Assembly (NCBI GenBank): GCA_016124655.1
Contig: WGNI01000003.1
Span: 1 to 64,000, forward strand
Length of the DNA: 64,000 bases
Reading direction: 5' to 3'
From: Alphaproteobacteria bacterium
GTDB taxonomy: Bacteria; Pseudomonadota; Alphaproteobacteria; Caulobacterales; Aquidulcibacteraceae
Shown in pieces: positions 26,396 to 35,351 of this stretch. The notes beneath the pieces were generated by a model. That model searched no databases, was not told the origin of the DNA, and saw only the letters and a program-made list of their open reading frames with translations. A program made the position numbers and the translations under genes. Numbering within the stretch: the stretch's first letter is position 1; each line of letters starts with the position of its first letter.

Positions 26396-28789
26396 ATGGC
26401 GCATCGCGCGATGTTGGCGGCCTTGGGTTTGGCCGCGCTGTCTGTCACGGGTTGCGCCAATGCTCCGGCCGCCCAGGCGCCTCAGGCGGCCACAACCCAA
26501 AACGCCTGCCCGCCAGCCCTGGAGCAGCCCTTTGCGGGCGTGGCGGCGCGCATGGAGGCGGACTCTCGTCCGGCCTGGCCGGAACGTCGCCGTCCGCCGG
26601 AAGGCGCCCCCAACATTCTGGTCTGGATGGTCGACGATCTCGGCTTCGGACAGCTGAGCGCGTTTGGCGGGTTGATCGAAACACCCACGCTGGACGCGCT
26701 GGCCGCCAGCGGCCTTGCGTTCACCAACTACAACACGCCTCCGGTCTGTTCGCCGGCGCGCGCCGCGCTGCTGACCGGGCGGAATTCCCATGCCGTCAAC
26801 ATGGGCCCCCACGCGGTCGTCCCTGCCGGCTATCCCGGCTACAACGCCCATATCCCCGCCACCGCCGCGACTTTCGCCCGAGTGCTCCAGGAGTCCGGCT
26901 ACGCGACCTATGCGTTCGGAAAGTGGGACCACGTCCCGCACGACTATATCAGCACCGCCGGACCGTTTGATCTTTGGCCGCTCGGACAAGGCTTCGACCA
27001 GTTCTATGGCTTCATGGCCGCCGAAGACGACCACTTCGCGCCGACGCTTTGGCGCGACAATGCGCTGATCACCGATCCCTCGCTGGGCGACGACTACTTC
27101 CTGACGTCCGATCTCGCCGATCGCGCTTTAACCAGCATCGCCAGCCAATCAGCGATGGCGCCGGATCAGCCCTGGCTGATCTACTGGGCCACGGGCGCCA
27201 TCCATTATCCGCACCAAGCGCCCGCCGACTGGATCGAACGCTATCATGGTCGCTTCGACATGGGCTGGGACGCCTATCGCGAAACCGTCCTGGCGCGCCA
27301 GATCGCGCGCGGCATCGTCCCCCGAGACGCGACGCTCCCGGATCGGCCGCAAGACATCCCGTCTTGGGCGTCGCTCTCCGCCGATCAGCGCCGTATGTAC
27401 GCGCGCCAGATGGAAGTCGCCGCCGCCCAACTAAGCCATGCAGACCACGAATTCGGACGCATCATCGCGCGACTGCGCGCTAACGGTGAATTGGACAACA
27501 CGCTCATTCTTGTGATGGCTGACAATGGCGCGAGCGCCGAAGGCGCCGCCGATGGCACGTTCAGCGAGATCCGCACTTTTCAGGGCGTCCCCTCCACGCT
27601 GCAGGAGAACTTGGCGCGCTACGACCAATGGGGCGGTCCCCACGCGGGCGGGCACTACTCAAACGGTTGGGCTTTGGCCGGCAACACGCCGTTCCGCTAT
27701 TTCAAGCAAACCACCTTCCAGGGCGGCATTCATGTGCCGCTGATCGTGCATTGGCCCGCGGGCATGCGCGCGCGTGGCGAACTGCGCAATCAATATGTCC
27801 ACGCGATCGACTTGGGTCCGACCATTCTCGACGCCGCAGGCGTGTCGCAGCCTCAGTGCGTGGACGGCGTGCGGCAACAGCGCGTCGACGGCGCCTCGAT
27901 CCGCTACGCGTTCGATGATGCGCGCGCGCCGTCGCGCCGAACGCGGCAATACTACGAATTATGGGGCAATGCGGGCCTCTACGAAGACGGCTGGTATGCC
28001 GTCTACCCGCACAATGTGCGCCCCTACGACGCTCTGCGAACCTTTCCGCTCGGCCACGTTCCGTGGGAGCTTTACAATCTGTCCAACGACTTCAACGAAC
28101 AACGCAATCTTGCCGCCGCGGAGCCCGAACGTCTCGCGCGCATGATGCAGGTGTTTGAAGAGGAGGGCCTCGCCAACAACGTGTTCCCTCAGATCGTCAA
28201 TCGCGCGGGCTCCCCGCCGGCGAGCGTGCGCGTGTTCGGGGCCCAAACGCGCTTCGAGTTTCCTGGCGGGACGTCGTTCTACACAGCCGATGGATTGTTT
28301 CCCACCATCCGCGCGCGATCGCACACCATAGAAGCTGACATCACACGCGCGGCAAACGATCAGGGCGTGATCATTGCCGCGGGCGGCGGAGAAGCGGGCT
28401 TTACCCTCTACGTGGCCGGCGGACGACTGCACTACGAATACAATTACTTTGACCGCGTCCGCACGCATGTGCAGTCGCCGCGCGCGCTGCCCGCTGGAAA
28501 CGTTCGCGTCGGCCTTCGCTTCATCGCGGAAGCGCCGCCGCCTCCACCGGGCCGGCCGGGCCCGCCGCCAGGCGCCGGACGCGCCATGTTGCTGATCGAT
28601 GGACGCGCCGTGGCTGAGGTCGCAATTGCGCGATCCGTGCTCGCGGGATACTCGGCCGGCAACGAGGTGGTGAACATTGGTCGCGACACCGGTACGCCTG
28701 TGTCGACGCGCTATACCGGGCCATTCGCCTTCACCGGCGACATCGCGCGCGTTGTGGTCACACTCGACGGACAAACCGCTCAAAACTGA
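26396..28789 (+). CDS. Lipoprotein arylsulfatase with extra C-terminal domain
   Basis: 797 residues. The signal peptide ends in the lipobox VTGC (Cys20), so the enzyme is probably membrane-anchored outside the cytoplasm. The sulfatase domain (about 75-600) has WMVDDLGFGQLSAFGG and the formylglycine motif C-x-P-x-R (CSPAR, Cys118), plus the metal/substrate segments MADNGAS and FGKWDH. About 190 residues follow, with a Pro-rich loop and beta-rich sequence resembling a concanavalin-like fold. It would release sulfate from a sulfate ester. The chosen ATG at 26396 follows GGGAGG; an earlier frame start at 26225 lies before the promoter region. A sulfatase-maturing enzyme is not in the window. Confidence 0.92.
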   Translation: MAHRAMLAALGLAALSVTGCANAPAAQAPQAATTQNACPPALEQPFAGVAARMEADSRPAWPERRRPPEGAPNILVWMVDDLGFGQLSAFGGLIETPTLDALAASGLAFTNYNTPPVCSPARAALLTGRNSHAVNMGPHAVVPAGYPGYNAHIPATAATFARVLQESGYATYAFGKWDHVPHDYISTAGPFDLWPLGQGFDQFYGFMAAEDDHFAPTLWRDNALITDPSLGDDYFLTSDLADRALTSIASQSAMAPDQPWLIYWATGAIHYPHQAPADWIERYHGRFDMGWDAYRETVLARQIARGIVPRDATLPDRPQDIPSWASLSADQRRMYARQMEVAAAQLSHADHEFGRIIARLRANGELDNTLILVMADNGASAEGAADGTFSEIRTFQGVPSTLQENLARYDQWGGPHAGGHYSNGWALAGNTPFRYFKQTTFQGGIHVPLIVHWPAGMRARGELRNQYVHAIDLGPTILDAAGVSQPQCVDGVRQQRVDGASIRYAFDDARAPSRRTRQYYELWGNAGLYEDGWYAVYPHNVRPYDALRTFPLGHVPWELYNLSNDFNEQRNLAAAEPERLARMMQVFEEEGLANNVFPQIVNRAGSPPASVRVFGAQTRFEFPGGTSFYTADGLFPTIRARSHTIEADITRAANDQGVIIAAGGGEAGFTLYVAGGRLHYEYNYFDRVRTHVQSPRALPAGNVRVGLRFIAEAPPPPPGRPGPPPGAGRAMLLIDGRAVAEVAIARSVLAGYSAGNEVVNIGRDTGTPVSTRYTGPFAFTGDIARVVVTLDGQTAQN

Positions 28790-28806
28790 AGCCGGCCCAA
28801 AACGAA

Positions 28807-28830
28807 AGCGGCGGCCTTTCGACCGCCGCT
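28807..28830. terminator. Hairpin between convergent sulfatase and TonB receptor genes
   Basis: AGCGGCGG pairs perfectly with CCGCCGCT across an 8-base loop. It sits in the 65-base gap between two convergent stop codons and could act in both directions. There is no following T run, so it is not a classical intrinsic terminator. Confidence 0.45.
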
Positions 28831-28854
28831 CCGCTTCGCCAAATTTAGCGTCGC

Positions 28855-31233
28855 TTAGAACTCCGCCGAGATCTCCACTTGGAAGGTCTGCGGCGCGCCG
28901 TAGCCTTGGAAGAACACAGTCGGCAGGGAGTGCTGACGATACTCGGTGTCTTCGAGGTTCTTGCCGGTGACGGCGATGCGATAGCGCGACCACTCATAGT
29001 CGATATTGGCGTCGATCAGGCTGTAGCCAGGCTCCAGATCGCCGACCGGGCCGAAATTCGCCAGCGTGTGGTCGTCGATATAGGTGTAGCCCGCGCCCAA
29101 GGTCAGCGTACCCGGGCCGATTCCGAACTCCCAGCTGCCGCGGTACGAGACGTTGTAGTCCGGCACGCGCAGCAATTGCTGACCGGTGAAATCAGCAGTC
29201 GATCCCGCAGCGCCCGCTTGACCGTTCGACGCAGCCGTACGGCGGCCATCGATGCGCCCATTGGTGACTTCGGCGTCCTGGATGCCGAGATTGGCCGACA
29301 GCGTGAGCCCTTCAAACCCGGTCCACAGGAATGTGGGCCGCATCATGATTTCGAACTCGTAGCCGTCGATCTCCACTTCCGGATAATTGTTGACGTAGGT
29401 GTTGGTGCCAGGGCCGAAGCCGGGCGTCACCACGACCGCGCTCTGCTGGAAGTCTTCCACTTCCGTGGAGAACGCCGCGATGTTCACGACCAAACGATTG
29501 TCCAGCCACGAATTCTTGACGCCGTACTCCCACGTCGTGACGAGCTCCGGATCGAAGCCGATGAAATTGTTGCCGGGGCACAGCGTTTCATTGGGAATCG
29601 CGTCGCCGTCGCTGGGCACGCAGTTCTGCTGGCCTTCGATCTGTTCTGACAGCGTGCCGCGGATGGAGAAGCCGCCGGAACGGAAGCCTTCCGAACGCGT
29701 CACATAGAAATTCGTGGTGTCGGTCGCCTGCCACTCCGCCGCATAGCGGGTGATGGTTTCCGTCCAGCTGTCATTGCCGCCGAACGGCGCTACTAGCACG
29801 ATGCTGGCGGCCGGAATCGTGAAGGACTTCGTGAACTCCTTCTCTTCATCGATCCAGCGGATGCCCGCCGACAGCGTGACGCTCGGAATGACATGCCAAT
29901 CGAGGTTGGCGAACACCGAATTCGAGGTGGTGTCTTCCGTCGCGTTCTGGAACACCGCGCTGTTGGTGATCTGCAGCAGCTCCAGCTCGCTGTTGAAGTA
30001 GTAATAACCCAGCAGGTAATCCACCGGACCCGCCGCGCCAGAGAGCCGCGCTTCGTGCGAAAGCTGGGTGTAGTCCTGGTCACGCCGCGTATGCAGCGTG
30101 CCGGTGGGGTTCGCTGCGCTCGTCAGCAGGAAGTTGCCGCCATTGGGGCACGTCGGCGCACCCGAGCAGGTGCCGTCGAAGTCCTGCAGCACGCCGTCGA
30201 AGGAGTCGATATAGGCGGTCGTCCACACCACATCGCCGATAGGCGTGTCGACATTGAACGTCAGATTATAGATGTCCATGTCGAGCTTATCGGCGTCAGC
30301 GAAATTGTTCTGCACTTCGCGCACGCCGAGCCCGATCGGGCTGCCGGTCTCCGGATTGTAATTGGGCCCAAAGACAGCGGTCGGATTGCCGCCCGACAAG
30401 ATGTTCGCCGTCAGCACGTTGCCGTACTCAACCGGCGTGCCGCCGCCTTCTTGGCGAATGATGTCGACGATGCCGGTCACGCCCAGCCACGGCGTCAGAT
30501 CGTAATCCACTGCGGCGTTGAAGCCGGTGTATTCGGTGAAGCCGTTGTCCTGTCCCGTGAAGATGTTGTCGATGTAGCCCTCGCGGTCGCGGTAGGTCGC
30601 GCCGATCTTGATGCCGCCCGCATTCCCCAGCGGCGCGTTCAAGATCCCGCGATAGACTTGCGAGGCATAGTCGCCAAAGCCGGCGGACCCACGGAAGCCC
30701 CACTCGCGCGTCGGCAGAGAGCGGGTGACGTTGATGACGCCCGCGGTCGTGTTCTTGCCGAAGAAGATGCCTGCCGGGCCGCGCGTGACTTCAATCTGCT
30801 GCAAATCGAACGTGTCGATCAGCTGCCCCGTCGACGTGCCCAGGAACACGTTGTCGATAATCACGCCAGCGGCGGGGTTTTGCGTCTTTTCGATATCAGC
30901 ATAGCCGAGGCCGCGGATGAAGATGGCGGACGCGCCCGGGCCGGCGGTGTTCATGCCGATGAACAGGTTCGGGGCGGAGCCCGACAAGTCCTGCAGGGTC
31001 CGCGGCGCAAGTTCCTCAATCTGCTCCGACGTGATCGCGGTCACCGCAACCGGCACCCGTTGCACGCCCTCTTCGCGCCGCGTCGCCGTCACCACGATTT
31101 CCGAGGACGTCGTCGTCCCCGCCCGGGCGCCGTCCTGCGCCATGGCCGTGGGCGCAGCCGCACACCACGCGCCGGCGGAAAGCGCCAACGCAGCCGCAGT
31201 CGTAGTCAATTGAAATCTGGCCTGACGAGCCAT
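28855..31233 (-). CDS. TonB-dependent outer-membrane receptor
   Basis: 792 residues. A signal peptide ends near AMAQDG, followed by a short segment and the plug domain (about 45-165; EIVVTATRREEGVQRVPVAV resembles a TonB box region), then a beta barrel ending in the C-terminal Phe (VEISAEF). This type imports substrates too large or too hydrophobic for porins; many in sphingomonads and Caulobacterales belong to catabolic clusters rather than iron uptake. It is transcribed divergently from the SDR-P450 operon, with operator copy B between them. Confidence 0.93.
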   Translation of the reverse strand: MARQARFQLTTTAAALALSAGAWCAAAPTAMAQDGARAGTTTSSEIVVTATRREEGVQRVPVAVTAITSEQIEELAPRTLQDLSGSAPNLFIGMNTAGPGASAIFIRGLGYADIEKTQNPAAGVIIDNVFLGTSTGQLIDTFDLQQIEVTRGPAGIFFGKNTTAGVINVTRSLPTREWGFRGSAGFGDYASQVYRGILNAPLGNAGGIKIGATYRDREGYIDNIFTGQDNGFTEYTGFNAAVDYDLTPWLGVTGIVDIIRQEGGGTPVEYGNVLTANILSGGNPTAVFGPNYNPETGSPIGLGVREVQNNFADADKLDMDIYNLTFNVDTPIGDVVWTTAYIDSFDGVLQDFDGTCSGAPTCPNGGNFLLTSAANPTGTLHTRRDQDYTQLSHEARLSGAAGPVDYLLGYYYFNSELELLQITNSAVFQNATEDTTSNSVFANLDWHVIPSVTLSAGIRWIDEEKEFTKSFTIPAASIVLVAPFGGNDSWTETITRYAAEWQATDTTNFYVTRSEGFRSGGFSIRGTLSEQIEGQQNCVPSDGDAIPNETLCPGNNFIGFDPELVTTWEYGVKNSWLDNRLVVNIAAFSTEVEDFQQSAVVVTPGFGPGTNTYVNNYPEVEIDGYEFEIMMRPTFLWTGFEGLTLSANLGIQDAEVTNGRIDGRRTAASNGQAGAAGSTADFTGQQLLRVPDYNVSYRGSWEFGIGPGTLTLGAGYTYIDDHTLANFGPVGDLEPGYSLIDANIDYEWSRYRIAVTGKNLEDTEYRQHSLPTVFFQGYGAPQTFQVEISAEF

Positions 31234-31327
31234 GCATTCCTCCCCTCAATCTTGGCCCGTCTTGAACAGCGATTCTGCGCTGAGCGGACCATCTTGAAGG
31301 GTCACGGAACCGAGCTTCAGAAAAAAA

Positions 31328-31345
31328 GTCAAGCTTGCTTGTTCC
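31328..31345 (+). promoter_or_regulatory. Putative regulon operator, copy B
   Basis: GTCAAGCTTGCTTGTTCC between the TonB receptor and the SDR-P450 operon. CAAGC and GCTTG again form a perfect inverted repeat around two bases, with seven A residues immediately to the left. On the minus strand the site contains TTGACT, a plausible -35 for the receptor gene. Confidence 0.6.
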
Positions 31346-31456
31346 AGTCAGCTTGATCTGTTTATTGTCGTTGCGCAAAGGACGCGCTCCATTTCGTGTC
31401 CGCAACAAAAACAGAACCCGGCCCGTCGAACGGGACCGCTCCAGGGAGATGACACG

Positions 31457-32233
31457 ATGGCGGCCGGACGCCTGGAAGGAAAAGTCGCACTGATCTCGGG
31501 CGGCGCCAGCGGCATTGGCGCCGCGGCGGCGCAACGGTTCGTTGCAGAAGGCGCGAAGGTCGTTCTGGGCGATCTCCAGCGCGAGAAGGGCGAGGCCCTG
31601 GCGCAGAAACTGGGAGCCTCAGCCGCGTTCGCGCCCCTCGACGTGCGCGATGAAGCATCCTGGCGCGCCGCTGCAGCGGAGGCTCAGCGCCGCTTCGGCG
31701 CGCTGACCACGGTGGTCAACTCCGCCGGCATCTCCAAGCCGTGCACCATCGAAGAAGCGACCCTGGAGCATTTCCGCGAGACCATCGCCATCAACCTCGA
31801 GGGCACCTTCCTCGGCTGCAAGATTGGCGTGGAGGCGCTGAAGGGCGGCAAGGGCGGCGCCATCGTCAACGTGTCCTCGACCCTGGGGGTACGGTCCGGC
31901 GCGATCTTCCCAGCCTATTCCGCATCCAAGGGCGGGGTGCGCATGCTCTCGAAATCGGTAGCGTTGCACTGCGCCGAACAAGGCTACGATATCCGCGTGA
32001 ACACGATTTTCCCCGGCGCGATCCACACCGAAATGGTGGAGGGCTATGTCGTGGCCGGCGAACAGGCCGGCGCCACGCGCGAGCAGGTCATCGCCGGGTT
32101 CGCCTCGGTGCATCCCATGAAGCGCCTCGGCAAACCGAAGGAAGCCGCCGACGCCATCCTCTTTCTCGCCAGCGACGAAGCCAGCTTCACCATGGGCGGT
32201 GAGCTTTACGTCGACGGCGGCTATCTCGCCTGA
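31457..32233 (+). CDS. SDR-family oxidoreductase
   Basis: 258 residues, classical SDR: SGGASGIGAAAAQRF near residue 12, NSAGIS, VSSTLGVRSG and YSASK near residue 156. The C-terminal LASDEASFTMGGELYVDGGYLA resembles 3-beta/17-beta-hydroxysteroid dehydrogenase-like and related enzymes, but the substrate cannot be assigned. A ribosome site (AGGGAG) precedes the ATG by about 10 bases. It is followed by the P450 gene after 26 bases. Confidence 0.9.
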   Translation: MAAGRLEGKVALISGGASGIGAAAAQRFVAEGAKVVLGDLQREKGEALAQKLGASAAFAPLDVRDEASWRAAAAEAQRRFGALTTVVNSAGISKPCTIEEATLEHFRETIAINLEGTFLGCKIGVEALKGGKGGAIVNVSSTLGVRSGAIFPAYSASKGGVRMLSKSVALHCAEQGYDIRVNTIFPGAIHTEMVEGYVVAGEQAGATREQVIAGFASVHPMKRLGKPKEAADAILFLASDEASFTMGGELYVDGGYLA

Positions 32234-32259
32234 CATCGCCCAAGCAGAGGAGCGCCTCC

Positions 32260-33531
32260 ATGGCCGACACGCACACCGCGCCCAAGCCGCTGAACGAGCT
32301 CAACGCGTTTGCGCCGGAGATCCTCGCCAACCCCTATCCCTTCTATGCCCGCCTCCGAGACGAGGCCCCGGTCTATCGCGACCCCAACACGGGACTGGTC
32401 TATGTCTCCACCTACGAGCGCATCATCGAGGTCAATTCTCAGCCGCGTGTCTTCTCCAACAAGTTCGGGGAGCAATTGCGGACCGGCGCGGGCTTCCAAG
32501 TCGATCCCCAGGAACAGGAGATTCTGAGATCCGGCGTCCAGATCGTCGATACGATGCTGACCGCCGATCCGCCCCAGCACACCCGCTACCGCAAGCTGGC
32601 GATGAAAGCCTTCACCATGAAGCGCGTCGACGGCATGGCGGAATATATCGGCAAGGTCTGCAACGAATTGATCGACGGGTTCATCGATCAGGGCGAGTGC
32701 GAGTTCAAATCCACCTTCGCAGCGCACGTGCCGATGATCGTCATCGCCGATGCGCTCGGCGTCCCCCGCGAAGACATGCCGATTTTCCGCACCTGGTCGG
32801 ACGCCTTCATCGACCAGCTGGGCGGCGTCGCCTCGCTCGAACGCCGGCGCGAATGCGCGCAGCTCGTCGTCGATTTTCAGAACTATTTCATCGAGAAGAT
32901 CGAAGAAAAGCGCCGCAACCCCACCGAAGACGTCATCTCCGACCTTGTCCATGCCGACCTCGCCGAGGAAGGCGACACGCGCAAGATGGAGTATCCAGAG
33001 CTTCTGTCGATCATGCAGCAATTGCTGGTGGCTGGAAACGAAACCACGGCGCACACAATCGCCGCCGCGGTGATGTACTTGATCGCCAATCCAGAGGAGA
33101 TGGCGAAACTGAAAGCCGATCCGTCACTCTATCCCAATTTGGTGGAAGAAAGCCTACGCATGCTTTCGCCCACGAACAATATGTGGCGGGTTGTAAAGGA
33201 AGTCACCAAGATCGGCGATCTTCCCGTGAAGAAGAACGATCTTGTCCTGCTGCGCTACGGCTCAGCCAATCGCGACGCCGCGAAGTTCTCCGATGCGGAA
33301 AATTTCCATGTCGATCGGGAGAACGCCAAGGAGCACCTGGCGTTCGGCGCAGGCATTCATCACTGCATCGGCGCCTACCTCGCGCGCAAGGAAATGAACG
33401 CAGCGCTCCCAATCGTCATCGGACGGCTGCCCAATCTGCGCTTCGCGCGCGGCGCCGACAGCTTCCGCTTCGCGCCGAACATTCTCATGCGCGGCCTGCA
33501 GGAGCTGCACGTGGCTTGGGACAAACCATGA
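32260..33531 (+). CDS. Cytochrome P450
   Basis: 423-residue soluble bacterial P450. It shows the I-helix oxygen-binding segment AGNETTAHT near residue 258, the ExxR of the K helix in VEESLRMLSPTNNMWR and the heme loop FGAGIHHCIGAYLARKE with the heme ligand Cys near 369. The N-terminal sequence is soluble with no membrane anchor. It requires a ferredoxin and reductase that are not in this window. Its stop overlaps the following epoxide hydrolase-like gene (ATGA), so the two may act in sequence. Confidence 0.94.
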   Translation: MADTHTAPKPLNELNAFAPEILANPYPFYARLRDEAPVYRDPNTGLVYVSTYERIIEVNSQPRVFSNKFGEQLRTGAGFQVDPQEQEILRSGVQIVDTMLTADPPQHTRYRKLAMKAFTMKRVDGMAEYIGKVCNELIDGFIDQGECEFKSTFAAHVPMIVIADALGVPREDMPIFRTWSDAFIDQLGGVASLERRRECAQLVVDFQNYFIEKIEEKRRNPTEDVISDLVHADLAEEGDTRKMEYPELLSIMQQLLVAGNETTAHTIAAAVMYLIANPEEMAKLKADPSLYPNLVEESLRMLSPTNNMWRVVKEVTKIGDLPVKKNDLVLLRYGSANRDAAKFSDAENFHVDRENAKEHLAFGAGIHHCIGAYLARKEMNAALPIVIGRLPNLRFARGADSFRFAPNILMRGLQELHVAWDKP

Positions 33532-33905
33532 GCCGCAACATTGAGTTGACCCGCGCCTTTATCGCGGCCTGGGAGCGCCGCGATATCGAGGCCATCATCG
33601 GTGCGTGCGCGCAGGACGTCTTCTACCACAACATTCCCACCGACCCGATGATCGGCCCCGCAGCGATGCGCCAATTCGCGGAGCCATTCCTACTTGGTTG
33701 CGATCATGTCGCCTGGGATTTGCTCAGCATTGCGGAAACGCCCGCCGGCGTTGTGCTGACCGAACGCGTCGACCGCTTTGAACTCAAGAACGGCAAGCGC
33801 ATCGCCCTGCCCGTCATGGGCGCGTTTGCGTTCGACGGCGCCGGAAAGCTCGCCCAATGGCGCGATTATTTCGACATGGCGCAGTTTCAGAAGCAGATGG
33901 CCTAG
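33528..33905 (+). CDS. Limonene-1,2-epoxide hydrolase-like protein
   Basis: 125 residues with the cone-shaped NTF2/SnoaL fold. The segments ERVDRFELKNGKRI and AQWRDYFD contain the Arg-Asp and Asp residues expected for the limonene epoxide hydrolase catalytic triad, which opens an epoxide with water. Overlap with the P450 gene suggests that the P450 makes an epoxide (or an activated intermediate) that this enzyme hydrolyses; it could also be an isomerase. Confidence 0.78.
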   Translation: MSRNIELTRAFIAAWERRDIEAIIGACAQDVFYHNIPTDPMIGPAAMRQFAEPFLLGCDHVAWDLLSIAETPAGVVLTERVDRFELKNGKRIALPVMGAFAFDGAGKLAQWRDYFDMAQFQKQMA

Positions 33906-34570
33906 AGCCCAAGCGCTTCGGCTTCTTCCTCCATGAGCGCCGCGAACGCAGGCATCGAGAACATGCGCTCGACGAAAGCGGCCAAACGCGGCCAGCGGCT
34001 GGCATCCACTCGCTCCCCGCCATAGCCGAAATTAACGAAATGCGTCGCGATCGCGATGTCCGCAAGTGATGGATCGGCGCCAAGAAAATAGGGATTGTCC
34101 GCCAGCTCTCGCTCGAAAAAATTGAAGTACTTCGGAACCGATTCGGTCAGCGTCTTCTGCGCCAGCGCCTCATCAACCGGTTTGCCGATGCGCGGATTGA
34201 GGAAGCGCGCGCGAAACACGCCCATGCCAACCCGATATGCGAATTCGGTGTCGGCATACTCCTCCAGCCACGCCGCGCGACCGGCGAGCCAGGGATCATC
34301 GGGAAGGAGCGGCGGCGCCGGATGCGCGCGGTCGAGGTAAAAGCAGATCGCTGAGGAATCCGCCAAGGTTTCGCCGCCGCGCGCACGATCGCGCAGCACC
34401 GGAATGCGCCGCAATGGGCTGATCTCGACAAACCAGTCCGGCGGATTGAACACGTCTACCGGCTCGAAATCGTAGGCCAACCCCTTCATCGCCAACACAA
34501 GGCGCACCTTGCGCACGAAAGGGGAGACCGGCCCGCCATAAATCAAATAGCGCGCCGGCTCTGCGCTCAT
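33902..34570 (-). CDS. Glutathione S-transferase family protein
   Basis: 222 residues: thioredoxin-like N-terminal domain (YLIYGGPVSPFVRKVRLVL) with the cis-Pro segment RRIPVLRDR and the Ser/Ala pair LADSSAICFYLD that binds glutathione, then a helical C-terminal domain. It may conjugate or isomerise a pathway intermediate or detoxify epoxides. It overlaps the upstream ThuA-like gene (ATGA) in a three-gene operon. Confidence 0.87.
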   Translation of the reverse strand: MSAEPARYLIYGGPVSPFVRKVRLVLAMKGLAYDFEPVDVFNPPDWFVEISPLRRIPVLRDRARGGETLADSSAICFYLDRAHPAPPLLPDDPWLAGRAAWLEEYADTEFAYRVGMGVFRARFLNPRIGKPVDEALAQKTLTESVPKYFNFFERELADNPYFLGADPSLADIAIATHFVNFGYGGERVDASRWPRLAAFVERMFSMPAFAALMEEEAEALGL

Positions 34571-35334
34571 TCCGCGGGCGCTTTCACATACGCAATGCCG
34601 CGGCGCAGCAGGTCATAGAACACCGGCAGATTCCATGCGCAGCGCTCGACCTGCGGATAAAAGTCCGCAATGCCGGGCATGTCATAGTGGCCCCGGCAAT
34701 GCCCGAGCGTCAGGTACAGCACTTCGCCTTTGCCGACGCGGTGAATGTAGAACACCGGATGGTCAGCCTGCGCCCAATCCTTGTCGACAAACCCCTGAGC
34801 CTCGCCGCCGAACGCGCAGTGCAGCAGCACGTCGAGATCGCCGTGCGTCTCCATCAAATAAAGTTCGTCGTCGGTCTCGAATGGTTCGACGCCCTTCACC
34901 AGATCGTGGTTAGGCTGCGACACCATTACCTTGAACGGCGCGATCGGCGGGTGCGCGATGAACTGGCTCCCGAGCGTCTGCATGAACAGCGGCGCCCAGC
35001 GCGGCGCATCCACCAGCAATTGCCCGTAGCCTGCGCCTTCCGGCGACAGAAACCGCAGGATCGAATTGGTGCCATGCAGCGCATACCAGCGCTTGCCGCC
35101 TTCGACATACGCCTTGAGCGCTTCCTGCGCCTCCAGGCCCGGCATGACATCGCAAGTATAGGTGATCAGGAAATCCGCCGCCTGGATTGCCGCGACGTTG
35201 GAATAATCCTCAAACACCCGGACGCGAACGCGGTCGTCCTCAGCCAGGAGCTTGAGAATTTCCAGCCGCGCGAAATCGATGTCGTGATACTTGCCGCCGG
35301 CCACGAGCACGGCGTTGATGCGCTTGTTCGCCAT
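34567..35334 (-). CDS. ThuA-like domain protein
   Basis: 255 residues beginning NAVLVAGGKYHDIDFARLEIL, with DFLITYTCDVMPG, GKRWYALHGTNSILRF and the terminal HRVGKGEVLYLTLGHCRGHYD. This is the ThuA fold, second copy in the region (the other is at 17343-18149). The ATG at 35334 is chosen because the conserved sequence begins there; longer in-frame starts run into the next gene. Function unknown. Confidence 0.8.
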   Translation of the reverse strand: MANKRINAVLVAGGKYHDIDFARLEILKLLAEDDRVRVRVFEDYSNVAAIQAADFLITYTCDVMPGLEAQEALKAYVEGGKRWYALHGTNSILRFLSPEGAGYGQLLVDAPRWAPLFMQTLGSQFIAHPPIAPFKVMVSQPNHDLVKGVEPFETDDELYLMETHGDLDVLLHCAFGGEAQGFVDKDWAQADHPVFYIHRVGKGEVLYLTLGHCRGHYDMPGIADFYPQVERCAWNLPVFYDLLRRGIAYVKAPAE

Positions 35335-35351
35335 GGCGCGCTCCCGCGGAC

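Noticed and set aside
28807-28830. Classical intrinsic terminator
   Set aside because: The stem is perfect, but no T run follows on either strand, so it is listed only as a hairpin.
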